A DNA stretch of 18,311 nt from Betaproteobacteria bacterium (GTDB taxonomy: Bacteria > Pseudomonadota > Gammaproteobacteria > Burkholderiales > JAHFRG01). Position 1 is the stretch's first letter. Each line of letters starts with the position of its first letter. The stretch is from contig JAHFRG010000008.1 of the NCBI GenBank assembly GCA_023258935.1, forward strand, positions 5,402 to 23,712. The letters run 5' to 3'. The position numbers and the translations under genes are program-made. Below are positions 1 through 7,897 of this stretch, in pieces. The notes beneath the pieces are model-generated. The model searched no databases. It was not told the origin of the DNA and saw only the letters and a program-made list of their open reading frames with translations.

Positions 1-53
1 CAAAATCCCGCGGCCGCAAGGTCATGCGAGTTCGACTCTCGCTCCCGGCACCA
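1..53 (+). tRNA. tRNA-Leu (CAA), 3' part only
   Basis: The window opens inside a tRNA. Bases 39-53 of the window end in the 7-base acceptor strand TCCCGGC, discriminator A and an encoded CCA. The T arm is GCGAG / TTCGACT / CTCGC (26-42). Before it lies a long variable arm, GGCC-GCAA-GGTC (12-23), which marks a class II tRNA (Leu, Ser or Tyr). If TCCCG (6-10) is the 3' strand of the anticodon stem, bases 1-5 are the end of the anticodon loop and the anticodon is CAA, the leucine UUG reader. The matching 5' acceptor would be GCCGGGA, in keeping with tRNA-Leu. The 5' half lies outside the window, so the D arm cannot be checked. Confidence 0.88.
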
Positions 54-59
54 ATAAAA

Positions 60-86
60 AAAGCGGCTGGCTAGCCGCTTTCTTTA
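60..86. terminator. bidirectional intrinsic terminator between tRNA-Leu and panD
   Basis: A 9-bp perfect stem (60-68 with 73-81) closes a GGCT loop. Read on the minus strand it is followed by seven T residues, so it is a strong terminator for the operon that ends with panD. Read on the plus strand it is followed by TTTCTTTATTT, so it can also end the tRNA transcript. It lies 12 bases beyond the panD stop codon. Confidence 0.85.
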
Positions 87-98
87 TTTCACTGAAAC

Positions 99-479
99 TC
101 AAGCTCGTTGCATCGGTATTTCGTGGCGTTGGTCGAGAATGCGGTTATGCTCGTCCACGTAAATCAATTCGGGATGGTATTTTTGCAGCTCTAGTTCCGA
201 ATAAACGGCATAAGCCGCGATAATCAGAAGATCACCCAGGCTTGCTTTGTGCGCTGCGGCACCATTGATTGAAATAATCCCCGAATCGCGCTCGGCGGGG
301 ATGGCATAAGTGGTAAAGCGCTCGCCGTTGGTGATATTGTAAATATCAATTTGCTGGTACTCGCGAATGTCCGCCGCATCCATGAGCGTCTGATCAATCG
401 CACAGGAGCCTTCATAATGCAATTCGGCGTGCGTCACGCGCACGCGGTGCAACTTGGATTTGAGCATGGTTCTTTGCAT
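99..479 (-). CDS. panD: aspartate 1-decarboxylase proenzyme PanD
   Basis: PanD converts L-aspartate to beta-alanine and CO2, supplying one half of pantothenate; it acts in the cytosol as a tetramer. The protein has 126 residues, the same length as the E. coli enzyme, and lines up with it from the first residues (MQRTML versus MIRTML). The self-cleavage site is plain: YEGSCAID, with Gly24-Ser25 forming the bond that is broken to give the beta chain and the pyruvoyl group. The NGAAAH segment of the active-site region is also present. The start is supported by a GGAGGG ribosome binding site 7 bases upstream. It is the last gene of the pan cluster, 40 bases after panC, and is followed by a terminator. 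Confidence 0.97.
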   Translation of the reverse strand: MQRTMLKSKLHRVRVTHAELHYEGSCAIDQTLMDAADIREYQQIDIYNITNGERFTTYAIPAERDSGIISINGAAAHKASLGDLLIIAAYAVYSELELQKYHPELIYVDEHNRILDQRHEIPMQRA

Positions 480-507
480 GACAGTGCCCTCCGCTAAAGG
501 GTGGGTC

Positions 508-536
508 AGTATAACTTACCTATTCTGTGATAAAAA
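508..536 (-). promoter_or_regulatory. possible internal sigma-70 promoter for panD
   Basis: On the minus strand a TATACT -10 hexamer (508-513) lies 17 bases after a poor -35, TTTTTA (531-536). It sits across the end of panC, about 30 bases before the panD start. The -10 is good but the -35 matches only half of the consensus, so this is a weak inference. It would allow panD to be expressed apart from the upstream genes. Confidence 0.25.
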
Positions 537-1356
537 CCTCGAGGTTATCAATAAGCCTGATCTTTCCAAGCCACGCCGCGCCCAGAACAACCAGGCCTTT
601 ATCAGCGGGTTGGGCGGGCTCCAGAGTGAAGCTTTTCCGCACCGCAACATAGTCCACTCGCCAGCCGTGGCTGTCAAGGGTTTTTTCGGCCCTTTCTTGC
701 AACCCCCCAAAGTCTCGCTCCCCGGATTCAATGCGTTCCTTTATATATACCAATGTTTGGTAGAGGCGCGTCGCCTCAAGACGTTCGGCTGCACTCAAAT
801 AGCCGTTTCTCGAGCTTAAAGCCAGTCCATCGGCGTCGCGCTCGGTCTCTGCACCAATAATTTCAATCGGCAAATTAAGTTCGCGCACTATTTCGCGGAT
901 GATGAAGAGCTGCTGGTAGTCCTTTTTACCGAATACCGCGGTTTGCGGCTGCACGATATTGAACAGCTTGAGCACTACAGTGGCGACGCCGCGAAAGTGC
1001 CCGGGACGGAATTTGCCGCACAGCTCGTTTGCCACCGGCGGCAGATCCACCATCACCCGTTGCGGGACAGGATAAAGCACATTTTCATCCGGAGTGAACG
1101 CAATATCCACCTTGCCGCTCTTCAGCTTGGCACAGTCTTCCTCAAGGGTGCGCGGATACTGCGCGAAATCTTCAGTGGGGCCAAATTGCAGACGGTTCAC
1201 AAAAATGCTCGCCACCACGCAAGACGCGTGCTGGCGTGCCAGCTTCATCAGCGCGAGATGCCCTTCGTGCAGATTACCCATGGTTGGGACAAAAGCGATT
1301 TTGCGCTCGCCTTCCAGCCTGGCGCGCAAGGCATCAATGGTGGAAACAACTTCCAT
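520..1356 (-). CDS. panC: pantothenate synthetase (pantoate-beta-alanine ligase) PanC
   Basis: PanC joins pantoate and beta-alanine with ATP hydrolysis, through a pantoyl-adenylate intermediate, to give pantothenate. The 278-residue product is close to the usual 280-285. The nucleotidyltransferase signature PTMGNLHEGH is at residues 24-33, with the two HxGH histidines at 30 and 33. The later GKKDYQQ pantoate/ATP-binding segment and the LSSRN motif (the KMSKS equivalent) are intact. It lies between panB (82 bases upstream) and panD (40 bases downstream), the substrates of PanC being made by the products of both. An AGAGG about 12 bases before the ATG is only a moderate ribosome binding site. 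Confidence 0.97.
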   Translation of the reverse strand: MEVVSTIDALRARLEGERKIAFVPTMGNLHEGHLALMKLARQHASCVVASIFVNRLQFGPTEDFAQYPRTLEEDCAKLKSGKVDIAFTPDENVLYPVPQRVMVDLPPVANELCGKFRPGHFRGVATVVLKLFNIVQPQTAVFGKKDYQQLFIIREIVRELNLPIEIIGAETERDADGLALSSRNGYLSAAERLEATRLYQTLVYIKERIESGERDFGGLQERAEKTLDSHGWRVDYVAVRKSFTLEPAQPADKGLVVLGAAWLGKIRLIDNLEVFITE

Positions 1357-1438
1357 GTACTTAGGAACCTCTGATTAAGTCCTCCTCGGAGCGCGTTTCT
1401 GGCGCAATGCGGATGATTACAAGGCGCGCGACGAAAAG
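1357..1438. other. 82-bp panB-panC spacer with repeat-like sequence
   Basis: This is the only wide joint in the pan cluster. Read on the plus strand it begins with GGAACCTCTGATTAAGTCC (1367-1385), which looks to me like the end of an insertion sequence or a dispersed repeat, but there is no second inverted copy nearby. Read on the minus strand it holds a perfect AGGAGGA that is not followed by a start codon; the panC reading frame has a TAA between the two. I cannot tell whether it is a repeat remnant or plain spacer. Confidence 0.3.
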
Positions 1439-2230
1439 TTAAAACGAATGTTCAGGACCGGGAAATGATTTGGCTTTCACTTCCTTCACGTAGGCTTCAA
1501 TCGCAGCTTGTACGCTGTTTCTGCCCTGCAGGAAGTTTTTCACGAATTTCGGCTTCTTGCCGGGTGAGACATCCAGCATGTCGTGCAGCACCAGTACCTG
1601 GCCTGAACAATTCACGCCGGCGCCGATGCCTATGGTGGGAATCGCAAGTTTCGCAGTTACTTGTTTCGCCAGAGCTGCTGGCACCGCTTCCAAAACCAAC
1701 ATCCCGGCACCGGCCTGCTCCAGCATCTTCGCTTCCTGAATCAGCCGCTTTTCCTGGCGGTCGCCTTTGCCCTGAACGCGGTAACCGCCGAGTTGATGCA
1801 CCGACTGCGGAGTAAGACCGAGATGCCCGCATACCGGAATGCCGCGCTTGGTGAGAAAATCCACGCTTTCAACCACCGCCTCACCTCCTTCAAGCTTGAC
1901 CATGTGCGCACCCGCGGCCATGAGTTGTGCGGCGTTCTCGAAAGTCTGTTGCGGGCTCACCTGGAAAGTGCCGAACGGCATGTCTGCGACGATAAAGGCG
2001 CGCTTCGAGCCGCGCGCCACACAACGCGTGTGATAAGCCATGTCGGCGAGCGTCACCGGCAAAGTGGATTCGTGGCCTTGCAGCACCATGCCCAGCGAAT
2101 CACCGACGAGCAACACCTCCACTCCGGCGTTTTCCAGAAGACCCGCGAAGCTCGCATCGTAACTGGTGAGCACAACGATTTTCTCGCCGTCCTGCACCAT
2201 TTTATGCAGTGTGTTCAGTGTGATCCGCAT
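1439..2230 (-). CDS. panB: 3-methyl-2-oxobutanoate hydroxymethyltransferase PanB
   Basis: PanB adds a hydroxymethyl group from methylene-tetrahydrofolate to 2-oxoisovalerate, making ketopantoate, the committed step toward pantothenate. The 263-residue length fits the family (E. coli 264). Metal ligands can be placed at Asp44 (VGDSLG), Asp83 (ADMPFG) and Glu114 (KLEGG); the general base is Glu181 (LEAVP). The IGIGAG and HDMLD segments of the barrel are present. The ATG directly follows the stop codon of the deoxynucleoside kinase gene, so the two are probably translationally coupled. No ketopantoate reductase gene (panE) is in the window; it may lie elsewhere, or ilvC may stand in. Confidence 0.97.
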   Translation of the reverse strand: MRITLNTLHKMVQDGEKIVVLTSYDASFAGLLENAGVEVLLVGDSLGMVLQGHESTLPVTLADMAYHTRCVARGSKRAFIVADMPFGTFQVSPQQTFENAAQLMAAGAHMVKLEGGEAVVESVDFLTKRGIPVCGHLGLTPQSVHQLGGYRVQGKGDRQEKRLIQEAKMLEQAGAGMLVLEAVPAALAKQVTAKLAIPTIGIGAGVNCSGQVLVLHDMLDVSPGKKPKFVKNFLQGRNSVQAAIEAYVKEVKAKSFPGPEHSF

Positions 2231-2872
2231 CTAGTTTCCCAGACTGAAAAATTCACGGCCGCCGCGCATTTGCTCAACACGCTCCAACAATAAATCAAAA
2301 TCCCCCGGCTCATCAACAAAATTGAGGTTGTCGCTGTTGACGATCAGCAGCGGGGACATATTGTAATGGTAGAAAAACCGGCTGTAACTCTCGGCAAGCC
2401 GCGCCACATAATGTTCGGAAATGTTTTTCTCGTACACCTGACCCCGCCGCCGCACGCGTTCAATCAGCGTTTCCACAGACGCCTGCAGATAAATCACCAA
2501 GTCCGGCTGCGGCGATTGCGGCTGCAGCTGCCGGTAGATGTCATGATAAAGGCGGAATTCGTCGTCATTCAATGTAAGCCTGGCGAACAACGGATCTTTG
2601 TCGAGGATGAAATCGGCAATGGTCAGCCTGTTGAACATGTCCATTTGCGCCAGGCCCTGCAACTGAGTCACGCGGTGAAACAGGAAAAACAACTGCGTGG
2701 AAAGCGCGTAGCGCGGGATATCCTGATAAAACATGGGCAAAAAAGGATTAGCGTCCGGATTTTCCAGAAGCGGCTGGCCGTTGAAACGCTCCGATAACAA
2801 TTGTGCCAGGCTGGTTTTCCCCACCCCAATCGGACCTTCGACAACAATATAACGGTACTTATCGGGCAACAT
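2231..2872 (-). CDS. deoxynucleoside kinase (deoxyadenosine/deoxyguanosine kinase family)
   Basis: The protein belongs to the dNK family, which phosphorylates deoxynucleosides at the 5' position for salvage. A P-loop, GPIGVGKTS, is at residues 13-21. The substrate-pocket region (LSTQLFFLFHRVTQL), the DFILDKD segment in the place of the usual D-x3-KD stretch, and the arginine-rich lid RVRRRGQ are all visible. Length, 213 residues, suits bacterial members. Substrate choice (dA, dG or others) cannot be read from the sequence. It sits 3 bases after folK and abuts panB, an arrangement I recall from other betaproteobacteria. Its link to folate or pantothenate is positional only. Confidence 0.88.
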   Translation of the reverse strand: MLPDKYRYIVVEGPIGVGKTSLAQLLSERFNGQPLLENPDANPFLPMFYQDIPRYALSTQLFFLFHRVTQLQGLAQMDMFNRLTIADFILDKDPLFARLTLNDDEFRLYHDIYRQLQPQSPQPDLVIYLQASVETLIERVRRRGQVYEKNISEHYVARLAESYSRFFYHYNMSPLLIVNSDNLNFVDEPGDFDLLLERVEQMRGGREFFSLGN

Positions 2873-2875
2873 GGT

Positions 2876-3367
2876 TCAGTTTTCCACCAACTTCTGCAAT
2901 TGTTGACCGGTGCAGGCAGCAAGCAAGTCGGCCACACTCCCTATGCCGGGGATCACGGAATCCGGCGCAATTTCATGCAGCGGGGACAATACGAACGCGC
3001 GCTGGTGCATGCGTGGGTGGGGAATGGTCAAACCGTGCTCATAATGGATTAGATCACCGTATAACAGCAAATCCAGATCGAGCGTGCGCGGCGCGTTGAG
3101 AAACTCGCGCCGCCGTCCGTGGCGCTGCTCGATTTCCAGGAGCTCCGCAAGCAGCTCGCGCGGGGTAAGTGCGGTTTCGAGCTTGGCTACGGCATTGATA
3201 AAATCCGGTTGATTTACATTGCCGACCGGCGCGCTGCGGTAAAATGAAGAACGCGCGATCAGCTTGGTCTTCGGCAACGTATCCAGTTCGTCAAAAGCGT
3301 TGCGTATTTGCGTGAGCGGGTCCTCAAGATTGGCACCCAGAGCAATAAATGCGGTTTGCCGCTTCAT
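2876..3367 (-). CDS. folK: HPPK: 2-amino-4-hydroxy-6-hydroxymethyldihydropteridine pyrophosphokinase
   Basis: FolK transfers pyrophosphate from ATP to 6-hydroxymethyl-7,8-dihydropterin, the step before dihydropteroate synthase in folate synthesis. The 163-residue protein carries the family hallmarks: IALGANLEDP at the N-terminus, the SSFYRSAPVGN stretch, and the signature RTLDLDLLLYGD, whose two aspartates bind the two magnesium ions. The IPHPRMHQRAFVL segment follows. The start codon overlaps the pcnB stop as ATGA. The nearby panB uses a folate cofactor, which gives a loose metabolic link. Confidence 0.97.
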   Translation of the reverse strand: MKRQTAFIALGANLEDPLTQIRNAFDELDTLPKTKLIARSSFYRSAPVGNVNQPDFINAVAKLETALTPRELLAELLEIEQRHGRRREFLNAPRTLDLDLLLYGDLIHYEHGLTIPHPRMHQRAFVLSPLHEIAPDSVIPGIGSVADLLAACTGQQLQKLVEN

Positions 3368-4719
3368 GACGCAGTTCCCCCGCCATGGTCCCCTGCGACG
3401 TTGCTCAGGGCAGGTTTTCTTCTACCGCGGCGCCTGCGTCTTCTCGGCGTCTCGTCAGCATGCAGCATGCTGCGGCGCTGTTCAGGATCGGCATTTTGAA
3501 ACGCTGTCCACCAGTTCCCGAGTTCTGCCTCCGCTTCAGCGTTGTCACAACGCAGCAGCAGGAAATCGTATGCGGCGCGAAAGCGCGGATGTTCGAGCAG
3601 CCGGAACGCCCGCTTGCCCGAACGGTTTAAAAAACGCGGTTGCAGTGACCAGATTTCCTTCATGATCGCACTGAAACGCTTGGGGATGGCGAGCCTCTCC
3701 GCCTGCATGCGTATTACCTGATCCATCGCCTGATGCAGCGCCTGTATGGAATGGACTCCCCGGTTTTCAAGATTTTTCCACGCCGCCAGCACCTCATGCC
3801 ACAGCATGGCGGCAAACAGGAAGCCGGGCGAGACCGGTTTATCCTGGCGGATGCGCTCGTCGGTATTTTTGAGCGCAAGCATCACGAAACCCTGACCGAG
3901 AGGCTTCTCAACTATGATGTCAAGCATGGGAAACAGGCCGTGATGCAGGCCGTTAGCTAACAAAGCTTTGACGGATTCGACAGCGTGCCCTGAAAGCAGG
4001 AGTTTCAACATCTCTTCGAACAGTCGCGACGCCGGCACGTTTTGCAAAAGCGGCGCAAGCTTAGGGATTGATGTGCGTGTCGCCGGCTCGATATCCATGC
4101 CCAGTTTTGCAGCCAGGCGCACCGCGCGCAGCATGCGCACCGGGTCTTCACGGTAGCGGCTCTCCGCATCGCCGATGATGCGCAGCCGCCGCGCCTTGAG
4201 ATCGGCGAAGCCTCCCTGGTAATCCATGACTTCTTCGGTTGTCGGATCGTAGAACAGCGCATTGATGCTGAAATCGCGCCGCTCCGCGTCCTGCTGCTGA
4301 TCGCCGAAAACGTTATCTCTCAGAATCCTGCCGTGAGCATCTTGCTGCGCCACTTGCGTTTCGGAATGCGGGCCGCGAAAGGTGGAAACCTCGACCGTCT
4401 CGTTCCCGTGCATCACATGCACAAGGCGGAAACGCCGCCCGATGATATGCGCACGGCGGAAAGCTGCGCGCACCTGATCCGGTGTGGCATCAGTGGCGAC
4501 ATCAAAATCCTTGGGCGCAAGGCCGAACAGCAAATCGCGCACAGCGCCGCCAACCACAAATGCGGCAAAGCCTTTTTCCTTGAGAGTAATGATGGTCCTC
4601 AGCGCGCCCGGGCTGATTTGCTGCTTTTTAATGCCGTGTATCTGGCGTGGAATAATCAGCGGAGCGCCGGGAAGCGAGGCTTGCTTGTTGAAGACACGGC
4701 GCAGAAGTCTGCGGATCAT
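3364..4719 (-). CDS. pcnB: poly(A) polymerase I PcnB
   Basis: PcnB adds 3' poly(A) tails that speed RNA decay. The class II nucleotidyltransferase head is clear: VVGGAVRD (55-62) followed by the DFD carboxylates (Asp71, Asp73). The stretch IIGRRFRLVHV matches the published signature that separates bacterial poly(A) polymerases from CCA-adding enzymes, so this is not a tRNA nucleotidyltransferase. The RRDFSINALFYDP and RYREDPVRMLRAVRLAAKLG segments of the neck are intact. The tail (about 426-436) is a cluster of arginines, as in E. coli PcnB, suited to RNA binding. Length is 451 residues. The start lacks a strong ribosome binding site. It follows the ABC ATPase gene by 38 bases and overlaps folK by 4. 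Confidence 0.95.
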   Translation of the reverse strand: MIRRLLRRVFNKQASLPGAPLIIPRQIHGIKKQQISPGALRTIITLKEKGFAAFVVGGAVRDLLFGLAPKDFDVATDATPDQVRAAFRRAHIIGRRFRLVHVMHGNETVEVSTFRGPHSETQVAQQDAHGRILRDNVFGDQQQDAERRDFSINALFYDPTTEEVMDYQGGFADLKARRLRIIGDAESRYREDPVRMLRAVRLAAKLGMDIEPATRTSIPKLAPLLQNVPASRLFEEMLKLLLSGHAVESVKALLANGLHHGLFPMLDIIVEKPLGQGFVMLALKNTDERIRQDKPVSPGFLFAAMLWHEVLAAWKNLENRGVHSIQALHQAMDQVIRMQAERLAIPKRFSAIMKEIWSLQPRFLNRSGKRAFRLLEHPRFRAAYDFLLLRCDNAEAEAELGNWWTAFQNADPEQRRSMLHADETPRRRRRRGRRKPALSNVAGDHGGGTAS

Positions 4720-4757
4720 AAAGATTTAAGGAAAACACTGCGGATTATACACTGCGC

Positions 4758-5525
4758 TCAATCCGCACTTGGGATAAAGTGCGCATCATGCCCTGCGCCG
4801 TATTCTCGCAATCCGCATTGATAGAGCGCTTCCAGGTTTTCGCGCGTGAGCACTGCCGCGGCTGCGCCGTTCACCGTATGGCCCTGGTCGCGCAGCAGCA
4901 GCACCTGGTCGCAATAGCGGGCAACCCACAGCATATCGTGCAACACCATCAGCACCGCTTTGCCCTGCTTTGCGGCAAGATCGCGCAGCAGATTCATGGT
5001 CTGCAGCTGATGCCGTAAATCGAGATGCTGCAGCGGCTCGTCAAGCAGCAAATACACGGCATCTTGCGTCAACAGCTGTGCCAGCCGCGCGCGCTGACGC
5101 TCACCCCCGGAGAGCGAATTCATCTGCCGCTGTGCGAGCTCAGTCAGTTCCATTTTCTGCAAAGCCTGCCATGCCAGCTCCTCGTCTTTTGCGCTCCAGC
5201 CGAATAGGGATGCAACATGCGGATGCCTGCCCAGCAGCACGTATTCGAGCACGCTGCCCCAGAACCAGCTGTCTTCCTCTTGCAGCAGCACACTCAGCGT
5301 CTGCCCGAGCTGCCTGCGCGTGTAGCTTCCAAGCAGGCGGCCGTCAAGCGCAATGCGTCCCCCAGAAGGTTCATGCAAGCCGCTGAGCGCTTGCAGCAAG
5401 GTGGTTTTGCCGCTGCCGTTCTGGCCCAATATCCCCCAGCATTTTCCGGGCATGATTTCCAAGCTCAAATCGCTGCAAAGCAGTTTGCCGGGATAGCGTA
5501 GATGAAGGTTCTCGCAGCTTAACAT
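4758..5525 (-). CDS. ABC transporter ATPase, BtuD/FecE-type importer subunit
   Basis: This is a 255-residue nucleotide-binding subunit for uptake of cobalamin, heme or a siderophore. Visible motifs are Walker A GQNGSGKTT (34-42), Q-loop Gln82, ABC signature LSGGERQR (138-145), Walker B VYLLLDEP (157-164) and switch His196. An open frame extends 29 codons further upstream, into the permease gene, but the start chosen here sits in a TGATG overlap with the permease stop, and the protein then begins directly with the first strand of the fold. Pairing with a FecCD permease places it in this importer class. The substrate is not determined by the sequence. No periplasmic binding protein is encoded alongside. 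Confidence 0.9.
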   Translation of the reverse strand: MLSCENLHLRYPGKLLCSDLSLEIMPGKCWGILGQNGSGKTTLLQALSGLHEPSGGRIALDGRLLGSYTRRQLGQTLSVLLQEEDSWFWGSVLEYVLLGRHPHVASLFGWSAKDEELAWQALQKMELTELAQRQMNSLSGGERQRARLAQLLTQDAVYLLLDEPLQHLDLRHQLQTMNLLRDLAAKQGKAVLMVLHDMLWVARYCDQVLLLRDQGHTVNGAAAAVLTRENLEALYQCGLREYGAGHDAHFIPSAD

Positions 5526-6490
5526 CAGCGTTTCCTCGAGAGCAGCAGCAACATAGCCGGCACGCCGAGCAACGCGGTCAGAACGCCCACCGGCAACTGA
5601 TTGGGCGCCCATAGCGTGCGCGAGAGCGTGTCCGCGACAGTGAGCAAACTTCCGCCGAGCAGGACCACCATCGGCAACAGCCAGCGGTGGTCTGTAACTC
5701 CGAGCAGCCTGACCAAATGCGGGATGATCAATCCGACAAAACCTATGGTGCCGCCCAGCATTACCGCGCTCACTGTTGCCAGCGCCGCGCAGAAATAAAT
5801 CCCCATCTGCAGCGGCAATACCGCAACACCCAGGGTTTTAGCTTTGAGCTGCCCGAGGCTTAATACATTGAGGCTGCCTGCCTGCCACTGGCTCAGCGCC
5901 GTAAGCAGCAGCAGCAATGCGAGAGCGGGCAAAATGTTCTCGGCGTGCGACAAATCGCCCATCAGCCAGAACAGCATGCCGCGCAGCTCGGGAGCGGGCG
6001 CCAGCACCAGAAGCAGGCTTATCAGCGCGCTGCAGCCCGCCGAGAGCACCACGCCTGTCAACAACAGCCGGTGCACGTTCCAGCTGCCTGAGCGAATGCT
6101 CAAGCCAAATACCACCGTAATTGCAGCAAGCGCTCCCAGCAGCGCGGAGATATTCACCACGCCCCAGCTCAAGCCCAAAAGTATCGTGGCAAGCGCGCCC
6201 ACCGCAGCGCCGCCGGATATGCCCAGGATATAAGGATCAGCCAGAGGGTTGCGCAGCAGGACCTGAAGATATGTACCGGCGAGTGCGAGCAGTGCGCCGC
6301 AAACGAAAGCGCCCGCGCTTCGCGGCATGCGCAATTGCCAGATGACGTCGTGTTCGAGGCCGGGCGTATTGGCCAGCAATGCATTAAATACTTGTGCCGC
6401 TGTCAAATCAAGGCTGCCGTAAAGCAGGCTTGCATACAGGGTCAAAGGCGCAACCATCAGCAAAACCGCGAGCAATAAAAAACGAGGCAT
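5525..6490 (-). CDS. FecCD/BtuC-family ABC importer permease
   Basis: A 321-residue polytopic inner-membrane protein, about nine to ten hydrophobic helices. Family motifs are clear: RMPRSAGAFVCGALLALAG near residue 55-75, QVLLRNPLADPYILGISGG, and GGTIGFVGLIIPHLVR, the stretch that contacts the ATPase. It would import vitamin B12, heme or an iron chelate together with the ATPase gene it overlaps by one base (TGATG). The start is uncertain: ATG at 6490 gives the usual protein beginning and leaves 13 bases after the upstream gene, but has no clear ribosome binding site; ATGs at 6544 and 6562 would overlap that gene. Confidence 0.9.
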   Translation of the reverse strand: MPRFLLLAVLLMVAPLTLYASLLYGSLDLTAAQVFNALLANTPGLEHDVIWQLRMPRSAGAFVCGALLALAGTYLQVLLRNPLADPYILGISGGAAVGALATILLGLSWGVVNISALLGALAAITVVFGLSIRSGSWNVHRLLLTGVVLSAGCSALISLLLVLAPAPELRGMLFWLMGDLSHAENILPALALLLLLTALSQWQAGSLNVLSLGQLKAKTLGVAVLPLQMGIYFCAALATVSAVMLGGTIGFVGLIIPHLVRLLGVTDHRWLLPMVVLLGGSLLTVADTLSRTLWAPNQLPVGVLTALLGVPAMLLLLSRKR

Positions 6491-6503
6491 GGATAGCTGG
6501 AAG

Positions 6504-7166
6504 TTAACGCAGGCTGATGACCTGCCAGTTATTTTTTCGAGCATGCGCTTGCAACGTCTCATCAGGGTCCACTGCGACTGGATGGGTCACCCGTTCGAGC
6601 AAGGGCAAATCATTCAGCGAATCACTGAAAAACCAGCTCTCTTCGAAACTTGTTAATTGCAACTTCTGTTCCCGCAACCAGTGCTCGAGGCAGGCGACCT
6701 TGCCTGCGCGGAAGCAGGGAGTACCCGCGACTTGGCCGGTAAACTCCCTATCCTGCTCTTCCGGCTCAGTTGCAATCAGGTGCTCGACTCCGAACTCTCT
6801 GGCAATCGGCGCGGTGACGAAACGGTTGGTCGCGGTAATGATTGCGGTCAAATCACCGTCTTCAATACGGCTTTGCACCAACGTGCGCGCTTTCTTGCCG
6901 ATAATCGGCAGTATCCGGATTTGCATGAACTCGGCGAGCCAGGATTCGAGCTCGCGCCGCGGGTGGCGCGAAAGGGGTTTCAGCTGAAAATCCAGAAACG
7001 CGTGGATATCCAGGGTACCGGCGCGATATTGATCGTAAAAACCGCGGTTTTTTGCTTCGTATACCTCGCGGTCCAGCACTTTTTTGTCAATCAGGAATTG
7101 TGCCCACTCAAAATCGCTGTCACCGGCAAGAAGCGTGTTATCGAGGTCAAAAAGGGCCAGTCTCAC
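6504..7166 (-). CDS. HAD superfamily subfamily IB phosphatase (SerB-like)
   Basis: A 220-residue HAD hydrolase. Motif I is FDLDNT, with Asp7 as nucleophile and Asp9 as acid/base; motif II is the threonine of ITATN near residue 112; a lysine (GK, near 155) serves as motif III; motif IV is SDSLND. The long cap inserted after motif I and the overall layout fit the IB group that includes phosphoserine and histidinol phosphatases. The substrate is not evident. Translation starts with GTG, and its first four bases GTGA contain the hda stop, so the two are coupled. I recall the order hda, HAD, pcnB, folK from other betaproteobacteria; here the transporter pair lies between HAD and pcnB. Confidence 0.85.
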   Translation of the reverse strand: MRLALFDLDNTLLAGDSDFEWAQFLIDKKVLDREVYEAKNRGFYDQYRAGTLDIHAFLDFQLKPLSRHPRRELESWLAEFMQIRILPIIGKKARTLVQSRIEDGDLTAIITATNRFVTAPIAREFGVEHLIATEPEEQDREFTGQVAGTPCFRAGKVACLEHWLREQKLQLTSFEESWFFSDSLNDLPLLERVTHPVAVDPDETLQAHARKNNWQVISLR

Positions 7167-7858
7167 TCTTCCCCCGGAAACAATTGCGCTTGCATGATTT
7201 CCCGCAGCAGCGGCAGAGTCACCGGCCGCTTGGTTCGCAATGAGTAGTTATCCAGCGCATCGAGCACCGCCAAAAGCGAAGGCATGTCGCGCCGCCCATG
7301 GCGCAACAGATAATCCGCCGCTTCCTGCGGCAGCTCGAAACCGCGGTTCCTGGCATGGGTTTTCAGGGCCTGTGTTTTTTCTTCATCGTTGAGGCCATGC
7401 AACTGAAACACCAGCCCCCAGCCTAGCCGTGTAACCAAATCCTCGCGTAGCTTGAGCTGCGCCGGCGGCATGGCACCGCTCACCAACAGCATGCCCGGCC
7501 CTTCGCGGATATCATTGTAAAGATTAAACAGGGCGATTTGCGCATTACCGCCCATACGCTCCACGTCATCCACCCCCAGCGCATCCGGCTGTTCAGGCAC
7601 GGGAGCAATTTCACTGTCCTGGCTGCAGCAAATATAAGAAGCGCTCAAATGCTGCCGCCTGAACGCATCCACCATGGCTTTGAGCAGGTGGCTGCGCCCC
7701 GAGCCGGGACTTCCCCAAAAATAAACGAAGCGCTCCTGCGGTTTGGTCGCCAGCATTCCGCGCAGCACCTGAACGAGCTCCGTGTTTCTGCCGACTACAA
7801 AATTATCCAGCGTGGGCTGGGCTGGCAAGGATAAATCCAGCACCAATTGGTTCTGCAT
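7163..7858 (-). CDS. hda: DnaA-related regulatory inactivator Hda
   Basis: Hda, bound to the DNA-loaded sliding clamp, stimulates DnaA to hydrolyse its ATP and so prevents re-initiation of replication. The N-terminus carries QLVLDL (4-9), a beta-clamp binding motif. A Walker A-like loop, GSPGSGRSH (49-57), has arginine in place of the usual lysine, as in E. coli Hda. A Walker B-like GVDDVE (95-100) follows, and the protein ends after the AAA+ lid with no DnaA-type DNA-binding domain. Length is 231 residues against about 233 in E. coli. It is the first gene of the minus-strand block. Confidence 0.93.
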   Translation of the reverse strand: MQNQLVLDLSLPAQPTLDNFVVGRNTELVQVLRGMLATKPQERFVYFWGSPGSGRSHLLKAMVDAFRRQHLSASYICCSQDSEIAPVPEQPDALGVDDVERMGGNAQIALFNLYNDIREGPGMLLVSGAMPPAQLKLREDLVTRLGWGLVFQLHGLNDEEKTQALKTHARNRGFELPQEAADYLLRHGRRDMPSLLAVLDALDNYSLRTKRPVTLPLLREIMQAQLFPGEE

Positions 7859-7897
7859 GACTCAATTCCCGGATTTCGAAATTCGGCAAGGCACAGC

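Noticed and set aside
454..819. 121-codon plus-strand frame over panC
   Set aside because: It is the antisense shadow of panC, which has full family motifs.
5526..5612. N-terminal extension of the ABC ATPase
   Set aside because: It would lie wholly within the permease gene and adds residues not found in the family; the TGATG start is better.
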